A DNA stretch of 64,000 nt from the NCBI RefSeq assembly GCF_020283565.1, contig NC_060059.1, positions 3,169,501 to 3,233,500 on the forward strand, written 5' to 3'. A program made the position numbers and the translations under genes. The notes under the pieces are model-generated. The model did no database searches, was not told where the DNA came from, and saw only the letters and a list, made by a program, of their open reading frames with translations. Source of the DNA: Trifolium pratense. Taxonomy: Eukaryota > Streptophyta > Magnoliopsida > Fabales > Fabaceae. Positions 37,488-49,419 of the stretch are shown here, piece by piece (the first letter of the stretch is position 1; the number at the start of each line of letters is the position of its first letter).

Positions 37488-40400
37488 TTATACAAGTCTA
37501 TCCTCTGCTGAAAATTGAACATCAAACAACCTTTGTCTAGCCTTCATTGCCTGTATTATTAGTAAACATGAAATTATTAAATGATGCCTAAAAGGATATG
37601 ACCTCATAATCATATTATATATCACAAGTGCTTAGACAAGTATTTATCCAATTTTCCTAAAAATTGTGAACCAAACACAGTAAACTAGAAATTAGAAAGG
37701 TTAAAGTACATACCAGTTGCTCCCAATTTATACAACATGTTATGATGGAAAGAAGAACACATTGAACAAAAGCACCAACTTGTATGCCAATCCAAAGCCC
37801 TTTTCCTCCCACTTGAACCCAAAATGCCAATGCAGCAGCAGCAGGAATCCCACAGAGATAGAAGGCCCCTAGATTGACATATACTCCTAGGTGTTGCCAT
37901 CCACAACCTCTAGCAACCCCTGAATCAAACAATAGTAGTATACACTCAGAAAATGCTACTCTTGTTGTGATTAGAGAATTAGTTGAATAGTACCTGAGAG
38001 AACGCCTTGTACGCTGTCGAATATAACAGACAAAGAAACTAGAGGAGCCATGACAGTGACATAATCAACAACTTCTTTATCATTACTGAAAATGTAACCA
38101 TAAACATGCCTGCATGCAATTAGGGTTGAACTCACAATACTTGTTTCAATGAGTGAAAGTGACATAGCAGCCAATACAGCGATGCGTGCTTCAAATGGAT
38201 TCCCAGCTCCTAATTCATTTGAAACTCTTGTGCTATAATATTCAGAGACAAAAAATGATAATTTAATTAGAGATAAAATTAACGGTTAGAATATTAAGAA
38301 TTAATGAATATGTTTATGTTAAACTTGTAACCTTGCTGCAGCACCAATTCCAAATGGTATTGTATAGAGAGTTGCAATGGTATTTAGACTATACAAAAAT
38401 GAAAGAGTTAGCAAAAATGACACAAACAATATGATTGATGGAACATTAGTAAAAAAATGATAGCCAACATACCAAACAGATAGAACAGAAGTTTCAAGTT
38501 GTGGATTTGGTAACAGCCCAGAGAGCAAGACCATTAGCTCAAAGGACCACCATTCAAGGCTAAAATCATGAACATGAAAATTAAATATATTATTCAAATT
38601 TAATGGAAAATAAACATCGCGCTATTGAGAAATTGAAAAAGTAAATCAGCATTTTAGCGTTTGAAATGGTAAGTATCGGTCAATTTAGTCCCTCAAATTT
38701 GGAAAATTGAAATGTAGACCTTCAAATTTAAAAAATTGCAATTTAGTCCCTTGATGTAACAAATGCACATTCAAGTCAATTTGTAAGTCTTTCATTAGTT
38801 TTGGTGGACGTTCACTAAAGAGATCTTTTGATATATAGATTAAATTGATTGATGTTCTTTAATTTAAGAGGCGGAATTGTGGGACTCTTCTAATTTCGAG
38901 TGCCGAAATGTTGATTTATTCAATGACTAAATACAAGTTGAGTATTTGTCAAAAAAAAATACAAAATACAAGTTGAGTAGAAGAGAAAGACGGATCACCA
39001 AATCATTACTGCGGAAGGTATGGCAAAGCGAAAAAACTCCCAAATTCCTTGAAATAGTTCCATAGAAATCGGCGCTCTAGTTTTTGCACACGCAGAAGAG
39101 AATCTCATATATAATCCAAGAAAAATTACATTCAACCAAATGGAAATGCTCATTGATATTGCACCACCAACATTACCTAACCCTGTCTTGAATACCAAAG
39201 CCCAACAAAGAGGTACATGGATACCAAGAGTGACACAAGAGCTTAAAAGCATTGGAAAAAGCAAGCTTTGTATTTGAAAATATCTAACTAGTGGTTGCAA
39301 TATTGCATAAGCAAAAACTGCTGGAAGAAGCCAAATTGTGAATCTTCCTGCTTCATGTGCAATTAAAGGGTCTTGTCCTGTAAAAACTAGTATGTTTTCA
39401 ATGTTGATCAAAATGAAAGAGAGTGGAATACAAACTAATATGAGAGAAAATATAGCTGTGTATGTTTGCATTCCTATTCTTTGATATTGTTTAGCTCCAT
39501 AAGCTTGTCCACATGTTGTTTCTAGTCCACTAGCCATTCCCAGCTATTAGCATGAGTAAACATCAATTATAGTTAGCCATTTTAAAATAAATGTCGTTTT
39601 AGAAAAGAAAAATCTTCTAAGATAAGTGTCGTTTTTTTGTCAAGTATCTAGGTGTTAGAATTTCACATTTTTAAGTGAATAAGTAGGTGTTTCCAGATTT
39701 ATGTTGAGACTAAGTGTGGCTATAGCCACACCGGTCCATCCCAAGATGGGTGATCAATGGTAAATGATCGTCTTGTTGTAATTTGAAACGTTAGGAGGAT
39801 TCATTGAAATTGAAATATTTTTAGAATTCATTATAGACAAGATGAGCGATCAATGGTAAGTGATCGTCTGTTCTTAGAACAATTAGTAATGATGTAATTT
39901 CAGCTCATTTTTAACAAATGGATACTATTTTTTTTGTAAATTTAGTTGCTACGACTATTTTTAGTATAAATTTTTAGTAAATTTAATATAATTTAGTTTT
40001 TGGACAAAAAAATTAGCCCCACTAATAATTTACGTCTAGATTCGCCTCTGGATATATCAGGATTATATATAATCTTTATATAATGTCTCTACTATATATT
40101 AATTTATATATAATCCGATCTCTACATATTATATATAATGTCTCTACCAATTGAGTTAGGTTAACCGGACAATTTTTTAAATATAGTATTAATTTATTTA
40201 TTTCAAATTTACTTTCAAATTAAAATACTTATTTTGGAACAATGAGATTAAATACTAGTAGTACAAAAATTCTACCCTGTTTACTCAATTCAATGCTTGC
40301 ATGGTTCACATGGTCTTTATATTTTGGATGTCTTACATACATCCCGGTAAAATTAAAGTCATTCTCCAAAGATTTTACTATAAATCAGAAAGAACAACTA

Positions 40401-41750
40401 TAGCAGCGGTTAGAGTTTTTTTGGTACAAAGCGGTTAGAGTTTGTTTGTTTTGTTTTGTTTTTTGAGGGATATATGTTATTTGTTATTTGTTGATAAAGA
40501 AAAAATAAATTACTTTAATAATGTAGACTTGTATGTTGAAGGTTAAATTTAATACTTAAATAACAAGAAGGTTGAATTTTAATACTTTAATAATGTAGTA
40601 GTATGCACAACCAAAAAAATAATAATGTAGTAGTATATCTAAGGGGAAGAAAACATATTGATATTGCTATACCCAAAAACAAAAATGTGAAGTTGCAACT
40701 CAATTGTACAGTGGTGATTGACGTTAAATTTAGTAGGGATGACCATAGTTTGATTCCCGCAACTGCAATCGGATGAAATTTCACTTGATATCAGAATTGA
40801 TCTTCAAACTAGATTAAGCGGTATAGTGGGCCGGATATTATTGTGAAAAAAATGTGAAGTTGCAACCGCAAGACTTAAGACTTTTTTTTTTTACAACCAC
40901 AAGTCATAATCATGTAATTGTTAAATATTTAATTTAATTATGTTATTATATATTAAAAACACAGCTCACATACACTCAGAAAAGAAGGCTGGAAAAAAAG
41001 GACTCTTGCGTGAAGACAAAATAAAAAGATTAAATAAATAAACAAAGATACCATTTCATATAGTAATTCATTTGGCTCTTTACTCTATAGTCAAAAAACA
41101 AAGATATTTTCAAACTAGACTGTAGCACAAAAATAGACAACCAAATAGGAGTATACTAGGTAATCAATTAAACTCAAATTCAACTTTCAAAAAACAAATA
41201 ATTCAAATTAATCATGTGATTCTAAAGGGAGTTATAACTTATAAGGTTGTATTGGTGGTTGGAAAATGGTAGAGGAAGAGGACATTCCCGGGTTCAAAGT
41301 TCAATTTTCACCTCTAATAAAAAATTAACGTCATAAGTGTAACGATAGCTATAGGAGATATTGGAGTTACTAAAAAATAATCTAAACTATGCTTAACAAT
41401 AAAAAAAAATAAAAAAAATCAAAAGTATGATAGTAGTAATAAAATTTACATACCAAGAAGCTGAAACCAGTGACACCGGTGAAGGAAATAGATAAGGCGG
41501 CGCTAGAGAGATAGAGTTCACCTAAGTGACCAACAATCATAGTTGAAACAACTTGCAACAGTTTAGTTGATAATACTACAGCTACCATAGGCCCTGATAT
41601 GTAACAAATCCTCGTCATTTCTTCCATGTAAATATCCCAACTAATTATTCTCTTCTTCCTCTGTTCTTCTTCATCACCACTCTCTGTTTTTGAATCAATT
41701 TGTACTTTTGCTAATAGACTCTCTTCCATCATGTTTCTCTCTTCACCCAT
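37488..41750 (-). CDS. MATE C: MATE efflux family (DETOXIFICATION-type) transporter
   Basis: Seven exons: 41750-41454, 39543-38999, 38559-38473, 38388-38332, 38232-37994, 37919-37714, 37550-37488, giving 497 aa. The N-terminal cytosolic stretch is longer than in A/B and acidic. Family blocks: [111 protein letters not shown]. The frame is open and introns are GT-AG. In helix 1 the usual LSQYLLQ (present in D, A and B as SQY) is LSTKLLQ, caused by a clustered change at 41562-41567 and putting a lysine in a membrane helix. Otherwise intact; whether it transports is unknown. Confidence 0.9.
40680..40850 (+). mobile_element. Probable tRNA-derived SINE in MATE C intron 1
   Basis: Box A-like GTACAGTGGTGATTGACG and box B-like AGTTTGATTCCC about 45 bp apart, then GGATGAAATTTCACTTGATA and GGGCCGGATATTATTGTG, wording I recall from a legume SINE family. 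Borders approximate. Confidence 0.45.
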
Positions 41751-41903
41751 TTTGAAGAAGGAAATCGATTGAGATTAGAGAGAGCGAGAGAGGTGTATAA
41801 TATAAGAGTCGGTAATGTATGTATATATGACACGTTTTGCTGATATTGAGTTGGAAAGTGATTGTTTACAAGTTGTGTAAGCCATTAATTCAACACATAC
41901 TAG

Positions 41904-42586
41904 TAGGGGTGATCGTATCCGAACCAATCCAAAAGTAAAACCGCAAATCGAACCAAACCAAACCGAAAACCGCATTTGGTTTGGATGTATTTGGATGACT
42001 TTCTTACTGAACCGCAAACCGCAAAACCGCAAACCGCAAAAACCGCGGATAACCGCAAAAACCGCATTAAGTTACTATTATATATTTATATTCCAATATC
42101 GTAAAAGAAAATATATTTATATTCCAATATACATGCCCAATTACCAAGTCAGTCGACCAAATTAATCGAACTTCAAGTTGTTTTTATTTTTTGTACTGAA
42201 ATTTTATTTTGGTGTTGTAATGTTATTTTAAATAAACAAATTTTATCGGTACCGTGATGTTATTTTGAAAATTCAATTTTTTTATATATTTAAAATTGTA
42301 AGTTACTATAATGTTATTTTGGATAAATAATTTTTGTTGGTACTACAATGTTATTTTGGAACTTCAATTTTTTATTTTTTTTTTATGCTTAAAATTGTTC
42401 GGTACAATCGTTATGTTTTAAACCGCACCAACCGAACCGATCCAAACCGCATTGGTTTGGTTTGGTTTGGTTTGGATGACTTTTTAAAAATCAACCGAAC
42501 CAAACCGAACCGCATGCATTTTTATCTCGCGGTTAGGATGACTTTTATGCTCAAAACCGAACCAAACCGCATCGCGATCACCCCTA
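41904..42586. mobile_element. Non-autonomous hAT element upstream of MATE C
   Basis: Terminal inverted repeats TAGGGGTGATCG (perfect 12 bp) and an 8-bp target duplication CATACTAG at 41896-41903 and 42587-42594. The subterminal DNA consists of many CCGAACCAAAC / GGTTTGGTTTGG and AACCGCAAA repeats. 683 bp, non-coding. It starts about 150 bp upstream of the MATE C start codon. Confidence 0.92.
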
Positions 42587-42594
42587 CATACTAG

Positions 42595-42998
42595 TAACCG
42601 AGGCGGCTGTATCTGAGCGAGGGCGAAGAGGACGACCGTCCTAGGTTCATAAAAATAAGTCTAAAATTTGGACCCAAAATAATTTTTTTAGGGACTAATA
42701 AGCCTAACAAAAAATACATACTAGATGTATCAAGAAATAAGCTATAATAAATCAAATCCCTTCTCATTTTTTTAGGACAAAATTCATTAAATAACTTACA
42801 AAAAATACACTCACTAGATGTATCAAGAATACACGGTAGAGGTTGAGTTGAGTGTATACCATTCCTAATAAAGACATTGGGATTACCTTTGGCTCTAGTC
42901 ATAAAATCACCAGATTTTCACTCTCATGATCTAACATAATTTGAACATAAAACGCAAGAGAATTGGATCCTATAAAGTATCAAGAAAATGGTATTATT
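42595..42998. other. Intergenic repeat-derived DNA upstream of MATE C
   Basis: Contains CCGTCCTAGGTTCATAAAAA at about 42636 and a following 80 bp that recur at 51206-51285. ACTAGATGTATCAAGAA occurs twice within it. No gene. Confidence 0.5.
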
Positions 42999-44013
42999 TT
43001 AGAGCATCCACAATGGAGCACTCTGATTTTGAGTACTTAAATGGGTCTCATATGAACACATCACTAATTTATTATTTTTTAATAATAGTACCTAATAGGT
43101 ACTCAACCCCTCCAATGGAGCACTTTTTAAAAAGTTCTAAAATGAGTCCCATCAATAACCTCACATCATTACAATAACTTATTATTTAATTATCTATTTT
43201 ATAATATAAATTGATTGAATGATAAAATTACAAAATTAGTAAGTACTATTTTTTTTATAATTTAAAAAAATAATTAAAATTCAAAATTTAATTTAAAATA
43301 ATACTGCCAAATTTTAAGAATTACACAATTAAAAAATAATTTAAAATAACATTACATAATTTTAAGAATTACACAATTAAAAAATAATTTAAAATAACAT
43401 TACATAATTTCAAAAATTGTACGTACCAAAAAAAATTCTGTTTTTTAATAAATATTCTTTAATTCAAATTGAATATATAAAATAAAAGTGGGTCCCATGA
43501 AAAGAATATTTTAATGAAAAATAAGATGGGTCTAAGAGGAGAGAGAATTCTTATTTTAGAAATGGTACCTAATAGGTACTCAAATTGGTGGTACTCCAAT
43601 GGTAGTACCTAATAAGTACCACATAAGTACCTAATAGGTACTACATCATTGGAGATGGTCTTTTTAAGACCATCTCCAATGGTGTAGTACCTATTAGGTA
43701 CTCATGGTACTTATTAGGTACTACCATTGGAGCACAACACATTTTAGTACCAAATAGGTACCACTTCTCAAATAAGCACCCTCTCTCTCATAGTACTTAA
43801 TAGAATTTGTGGGACCCATTTATAAATATGTAGAGTTATTGATGAAATGTGTAGTTATTTGTGGGACCGGTTTAGAATTTTTTAAGAGGTGCTGGGTTGG
43901 AGAGATTGAGTACTTATTAGATACTATTATTAAAAAATTATAAATGAATGATGTGTACATGCAGGACCCACTTAAGTACCCAAAATTGGATTTCTCCATT
44001 GTGGATGCTCTAA
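42999..44013. mobile_element. 1-kb long inverted repeat (paired MITEs)
   Basis: The outer ends are AGAGCATCCACAATGGAG and its inverse CTCCATTGTGGATGCTCT. Roughly 190-bp arms match in inverted orientation, so opposite strands give similar peptides (RASTMEHSDFEYLNGS against RASTMEKSNFGYLSGS). In the centre, ATTGGAGATGGTCT and AGACCATCTCCAAT lie back to back at about 43651-43682. AGTACCTAATAGGTACT words recur throughout. It is best read as two related MITEs facing each other or one foldback element; not coding. Confidence 0.8.
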
Positions 44014-45099
44014 GTATTCTTATTAACATGTTTTATTTCTTATGGTTACCAACTGCACCATTTTTCATCCTAATATCTATATATATATATATTGCAATGA
44101 TAGGTCGTAATATATATGTCCTTGTTTAGCTATCTTTCACACTCCCCTAATTACATATACACCCCTAATGTTTTTAAAACTCTGTATTGACTGTGGTATT
44201 AGCAAAATGGATAAATAAGGATTAATCTTTAAGTTTGTGGCCTATAGACAGACACAATACTGATCTATAATCTATAATAAATTAAGCACTTTACTTTGTT
44301 CCATCCTCTTTTATGCTTGTTTTCGTTTAGTAAATCTTTTTGTTTATTTGATTCTCTGCATGTTTAATGAAATTTTTTATCTCCTTTAATCAAAAATAAC
44401 TAACGTACGTAACATGTTTGGTTTTTCTTTTGTGATCTACTTGTACATATACATACATAGCTGATCGATGTCACAAGTGTGTATCTATAATTAACTTTAA
44501 ACACATGAGATTAAATTCCCATCTACATTAAAATTTTGAGCACTTGAACTAAATTAAAACAATTATAGATGTAACACTTTATAGTCTTAAATATTACATC
44601 TACAATAATTTTACAATTTACTTCCAACACGTGAGACAAGTTGAAATTTGAAATAAAAAACTCGTCATCTATTTTATTAATCATTTTGTGTTTGGTTGAG
44701 TTAGTTCAGGGTCAATCATGTTTCATCCGCTATAAACTAGTTTATCAAGCAAAACCAAAGTATGAGAAAATCGAACCATACACCTCGGATTGTTTTGTCA
44801 AATTAATTGGTTCAACCCCTAAAATGCAATAGTATTTTTTTATGGGCACATATGCTAACATTTAACTAGCTAAAATTTGTTATGAAGATTAATAAAGGAT
44901 TAATATAGATATTTTCAAGATTTGCATTAGTAAATACTACCACCGACCACACAATTCTTCGGTAAAGACTTATCTCTTGAAAACTATGAAATATTTGGGA
45001 AGTATGAGAAGCATATATTTATCTCATAAGACTAATTAATTAATTAATTTTGACCAAGTATTTCACCGGCCTCAACCATTATCTTCACAATTTTTCTTT
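44014..45099. other. Intergenic region upstream of the glycine-rich gene
   Basis: AT-rich with a short TA run near 44083-44093. No gene seen. The last few hundred bases should be the promoter of the gene at 45208. Confidence 0.35.
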
Positions 45100-45107
45100 T
45101 ATAAATA
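45100..45107 (+). promoter_or_regulatory. TATA box of the glycine-rich gene
   Basis: TATAAATA. A start about 30 bp downstream would leave a leader of roughly 75 nt before the ATG at 45208. Confidence 0.6.
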
Positions 45108-45207
45108 GTGAGCCAATTACTATTTTAATTGTATACTACTACTACTACTACTATCATATCCTTAGAAAATTCTCATATTTGTAATTGTGTTTTTGATCAT
45201 TTGAAAT

Positions 45208-45423
45208 ATGGCTGGCAAAGGTGGTAGTGGTGGTGGTGGTGCAAAAGGAGGTGCTGGTGGCAGCAGTGGTGGTGGAAGCAAAGGGTCGACTGGTGGCAGT
45301 GGCGGCGGCGGATCAATGAAAGCGCCAGGTGGTGGTGGATCATACATCTCTCGTGGTGCATTTGAAAGTAACCCTCAAGGATACTTTAGTGGCCTTCATT
45401 CTGCGGGCAAGGGCAACAAGTAG
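45208..45423 (+). CDS. Small glycine-rich protein, single exon
   Basis: 71 aa. Residues 4-44 are Gly/Ser-rich with spaced Lys; the last 30 or so residues are different, APGGGGSYISRGAFESNPQG then YFSGLHSAGKGNK, which I recall as a conserved tail of short plant glycine-rich proteins. No signal peptide and no membrane segment, so it is probably cytosolic or nuclear. It is supported by a TATA box at a fitting distance, an ATG in good context (AAATATGGCTG) and a clear GC/codon change from the surrounding DNA. The function of the family is unknown. The proline-rich frame on the other strand is its shadow. Confidence 0.75.
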   Translation: MAGKGGSGGGGAKGGAGGSSGGGSKGSTGGSGGGGSMKAPGGGGSYISRGAFESNPQGYFSGLHSAGKGNK

Positions 45424-46399
45424 TGCTATTTTATTTCATCTACCTATTACTGAGTTTCTAATTTGCCTCTTAATTTATGTAATTGTGTGATGGTGATTTA
45501 TATATGTCACTACTATCACTATAAATAAATGAATAAACGCAATTTTCTTCTCTTATTGTTATCCAACTAGTACACACATATATGGTTGAATATATAATTT
45601 AATCAATCATTTTTTTTAATAACGATGTGACCTAGAAATAAGCTATAAGATAAAAAAAATAAGCAACATTGTCAAAAAATAACTTCACTTTTTTAGGAGG
45701 GGAGCCTTTTTGCCTCCGCTTTAGTAGACTTATTGAGTTGTTCACTAATCTGGTGCAACCAAAGAATTTATCCATGTATTATGCCCCAAGAATGCCACTC
45801 CTCATGTCTCTGCAGGCATATGTCATCATGTTTACAATTAGTTATAGTTAATTTGAAAAACCAAAGGCAAGAACCAAAAATAAAAAACTGACCCTTCCCA
45901 TGCAAGTGACCAAGTGGTATTGTTAGCAAATTAATTAACAATTTCCTAGTCTATTCTTGTAAAATCATTTTATTTGTCCAATAAACATAGATAGTGATAT
46001 AGCCTAAATAGTGATTATAAGTTGTGATAAGTGGAAGGCAACACTTGCCTCACAATCTAGCATATATAGTTGAGTTAGACTCAAAATCAAATCCTATGAA
46101 GATAATACAGGCTATTGCGGATCCATTGCCACCAGCAGATGTCCAATCTTACATACCTCATGCTCCATATATCTGATCCTAAGCATGAGAGTCCCGCATT
46201 AGATAGGGATATGACCTAACTAAAGGTTATAAGTGGGGAGCAACCTTCACCCCATGAGCTAGATTTCCGGGTTGAGTCCAAACCCAAATACTATGAGGAA
46301 TTACTTCAATGGATCAATATTAGAGGTACAATAAGTATGAACTATCTGCATAACAAAAGATAAAAACTAGATTCCACATTTGTGATGTAAAAAATGCAC
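45424..46399. other. Intergenic with a common legume repeat
   Basis: The 3' region of the glycine-rich gene, then AT-rich DNA. About 46040-46320 holds words such as GAGTCCCGCATTAGATAGGG and CACCCCATGAGCTAGATTT that I recall from dispersed legume repeats. No gene. Confidence 0.35.
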
Positions 46400-46726
46400 C
46401 TGAACACGGCATATCACAATATCGTCATTATTTACAAAGAAAACTTTCTTTTTCATAGGCTTGTTTCTCTTTGGATCAATTTGTTGCAATAGCTCAACAA
46501 TCTCACAATTCTCAACAAGAGTGGATGTGCAGAACACCTTTGCATCCGGGAGTAAAAATAGTCTGCAGAATATATGTAACAGATGTTAATTTCGTTGTCA
46601 ATAAATAGAAATTACTGCTAACTTCCGAATGCCAAAAGAGACGATACACACTTTGTCCGGTAATTCAAGGATCGGCAACTTAACAACAAAATCAGTAACT
46701 GCTGATATTGGATTTGTTGCAGAAAG
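46400..46726 (-). pseudogene. Fragment of an eRF3-like translation termination factor gene
   Basis: Two exon pieces remain on the minus strand. 46726 to about 46650 reads LSATNPISAVTDFVVKLPIL then ELPDKV. 46562-46400 reads TIFTPGCKGVLHIHS, then, after a frame break near 46515, ENCEIVELLQQIDPKRNKPM and KKKVFFVNNDDIVICRVQ. This is the C-terminal beta-barrel region of the GTPase eRF3 (GSPT), which helps end translation with eRF1. An intron-like gap (about 90 bp) and splice sites at both ends of the second exon remain, so it came from a genomic duplication and not a processed copy. Frame break and lack of the GTPase domain make it non-functional. Confidence 0.75.
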
Positions 46727-47054
46727 GGGGAAAACAAAAACCGTGTTAGAAACCACCATATAGTACATGGATCTCAACATAAATGACATAGATCTCAATA
46801 TGTAATTGAGTAGCACTTGAAGCATGTTTATAGTAGGAAAAAGTCCTCCTGTCAAATCAAATTTTTAAAGCCACTATAATTTATGGATGAATTTCATATC
46901 CAAATAAATACAGTACAATTTGAAATTGTTTGGAATGGGAACTGCGAGGTCATAGTATATTTGTTACTCAAATTCTCCTGGGAGGCTAAACGTTTCATAT
47001 CAGAATAAGAAGATACGAAATTTTTTCCAAAATAAACTAGCTTTTACACATTGC

Positions 47055-47305
47055 ATCAAAATTGTTTGTAAATCATGTTATAAAATTTCTCTAATATCTA
47101 CTAAAATGTACTATTGTTTCTGATGTACACGTGCTCCCTCTCTCAAAGAAAATAACTGTTACAACCGTTTATAACTACAAAGTTACCAAAGTTACCAAGT
47201 GGGGAGATACTCAAAAAGGCTTCCTTACAAATGTTTTTAAAAAAAAAATACGCTCTTTGACTCTTCATAACTGAAATTGAACCAGCTAACAACTGACTCT
47301 AGGAC
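47055..47305 (+). repeat. 250-bp direct repeat, copy 1
   Basis: Contains TTGTTTCTGATGTACACGTG, ACTACAAAGTTACCAAGT and CTAACAACTGACTCTA; recurs at about 48505-48758 in the same orientation with small indels. Confidence 0.8.
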
Positions 47306-48504
47306 ATCTTAGACTGTTTTATTAGTTCAATGTGCATGCTAATGGGTTGAAAATAGACGGGTGTACGACAAAATAGACGTGAACAACCGAGACAAAATTT
47401 AGTGTTTATTTTAAGGTTTAAATAATCAAAGATCGTTATCCTGTAAGCTATATCCTATCCTTCTAAACCTTTGGATTATATAGGGTGTCCAATTTTTCAT
47501 AAGCACAAAGTGTAAGAGTTGTGGTACAAGGAACCATGATGACATTGTGAGACTATGTGCACGAACTACAAGAGGTGGCTTATTCTTCCTTATCCTATTT
47601 CTACTTCATCTGCTACTCCTTCATGGGATTATTTTTTCTCAATCATCACCTCCTAATAGTCCATCAGCCACTGTTCCTTGCATTCCAAGCAATCCCTCTC
47701 CTCCCATTCCTTAAACTTGTTCAACAAGTCAACCAGTTTTTGTCCCTCCTACTTCTTCTTCTGATTTGAAACCGTTATTGAACCTTGTAGAACTACAAAG
47801 AGGTGGCTTATTCTTGCTTGTCAAGAAGTAAATAATCATATTTATCCTTAGAGTCAGAAATATCATAAGATAGGCAAGTTTATTAATCTTTCTATTTATT
47901 TAAGTGTTATAAACAATCATTAATTAAAGAAAATATGACAAAAATAATATATTATTAATTTTAAATTAAAAATAAATTTAAATATTAGATAATTCACACT
48001 TAATTAATTTTCTCTCATTCTCATTAGGTAAATATGACTATAGTCATGCATTTCAATAACAAATAACACAACAACAAAATATATCTTGTAAAGAAATAAT
48101 ATCTTTATTTTTTTTTTTTTTACATATTAAATATGACTCTTTGAATCATGCATGTCATGTGAGATTGAATATTATATATGACTAAAATACACAGTGATTG
48201 TATATTTTAACCCCTATTATTTTATTTTATTTTTAGGAAACTCTTATTATATTATGTTTTATTTATGTATATATTATTTATCAAATTACTTTTTTTTTAC
48301 AACCATTTATCAAATTACTTATTATATTTAAATGTCCACAAATCTTAATTCAACTGTCAAAATTGCTATGTAACACGTCATTTTATCTATCCATCAAAAA
48401 AACATATTATATTTAAATAATCGCATAAAATTAACAATATTATTTTATTTTATCAAAATATAATTACTTATTTCTTTTGTTTCTCATTTATTTTCATCTA
48501 TTTT
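47306..48504. other. Spacer between the 250-bp direct repeats
   Basis: Around 47500-47810 a fragment may be decayed gag-like retroelement coding (CKSCGTRNHDD, then a Ser/Pro-rich stretch); GAACTACAAGAGGTGGCTTA occurs twice in it (47563 and 47790). The rest is AT-rich with T runs. No intact gene. Confidence 0.35.
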
Positions 48505-48758
48505 ATCAAAATTGTTTGTAAATCATGAATTATATAACACATTTTCAACAAAATTTCTCTAATATCTACTAAAATATAGTATTGTTTCTGATGTACATGT
48601 GCCCCCCTTTCAAAGAAAACAATTCTTACAACCGTTTTTAACTACAAAGTTACCAAGTGGGGAGACATTCAAAAAGACTTCCATACAATTTTTTTTATAA
48701 AAAAATATGGTGTCTGACTCTTCATAACTGTAATTGAACCGGCTAACAACTGACTCTA
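48505..48758 (+). repeat. 250-bp direct repeat, copy 2
   Basis: Second copy of the 47055-47305 sequence, about 1.45 kb downstream, diverged by scattered substitutions and short indels. Confidence 0.8.
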
Positions 48759-49419
48759 AACAAAAGCTGAGCAAAATCAAAAAATTCAAAATACACCATC
48801 TCTCTAATATCATTATCAACTTTACATTATCTTATAGGGAAAAAAATATTTATTGTAATGTTGCTTCTTTTTTTACAATCAACCGCGAATTACTTATAAA
48901 ATTAAAAGTATGTCTATTAAATTTTCTATTGTTTAAGTAATAAAATATTTTTAGTAGTAACAAAGTCATTATTTTTTTCTTACGCATATAAAATTTTTAA
49001 TAGACTGATATAAACAATTAGATACCCCTAAATATTTGAGGCCCTGCACGGTGGCTCACCTTGCACACCCACAGGGTGGGCCCTGGTGATAAGTTGCGTA
49101 TACTATTGTTTAAATGAAATTACGTGAGTCCTTATAGTGTCCGTAATTGAAAAATTAGTGTTCGTATTTGCGCACAAAAGATATACAATTTACAACAACA
49201 AAAATCTAGAGTTGTCGTGTAGAACTTCATTTTCATTTTCGATTATTACAAGTATACATATTACTTAGCACGAGTCCATTGACTTTTATTCGATATTTGA
49301 GTATATTAATGTAGAAAATTTATTTAAAATTAAATGTTTAAAAATTTGTTATGTAATATTGTTAAAATATGAGTGGAATTATGGCAAAATAGCTTTTATG
49401 GCAAAAAAAAAAATGATAA
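48759..49419. other. Intergenic region
   Basis: AT-rich, no gene or repeat recognised. A short GC-richer patch (GGTGGCTCACCTTGCACACC) lies at about 49050. Confidence 0.3.

Noticed and set aside
42941..44029. Two similar short peptides on opposite strands, at first sight a divergent gene pair
   Set aside because: Their similarity comes from the long inverted repeat; neither has gene-like context.
45162..45347. Proline-rich open frame on the minus strand
   Set aside because: Exact shadow of the glycine-rich gene (GGT/GGC codons read backwards).
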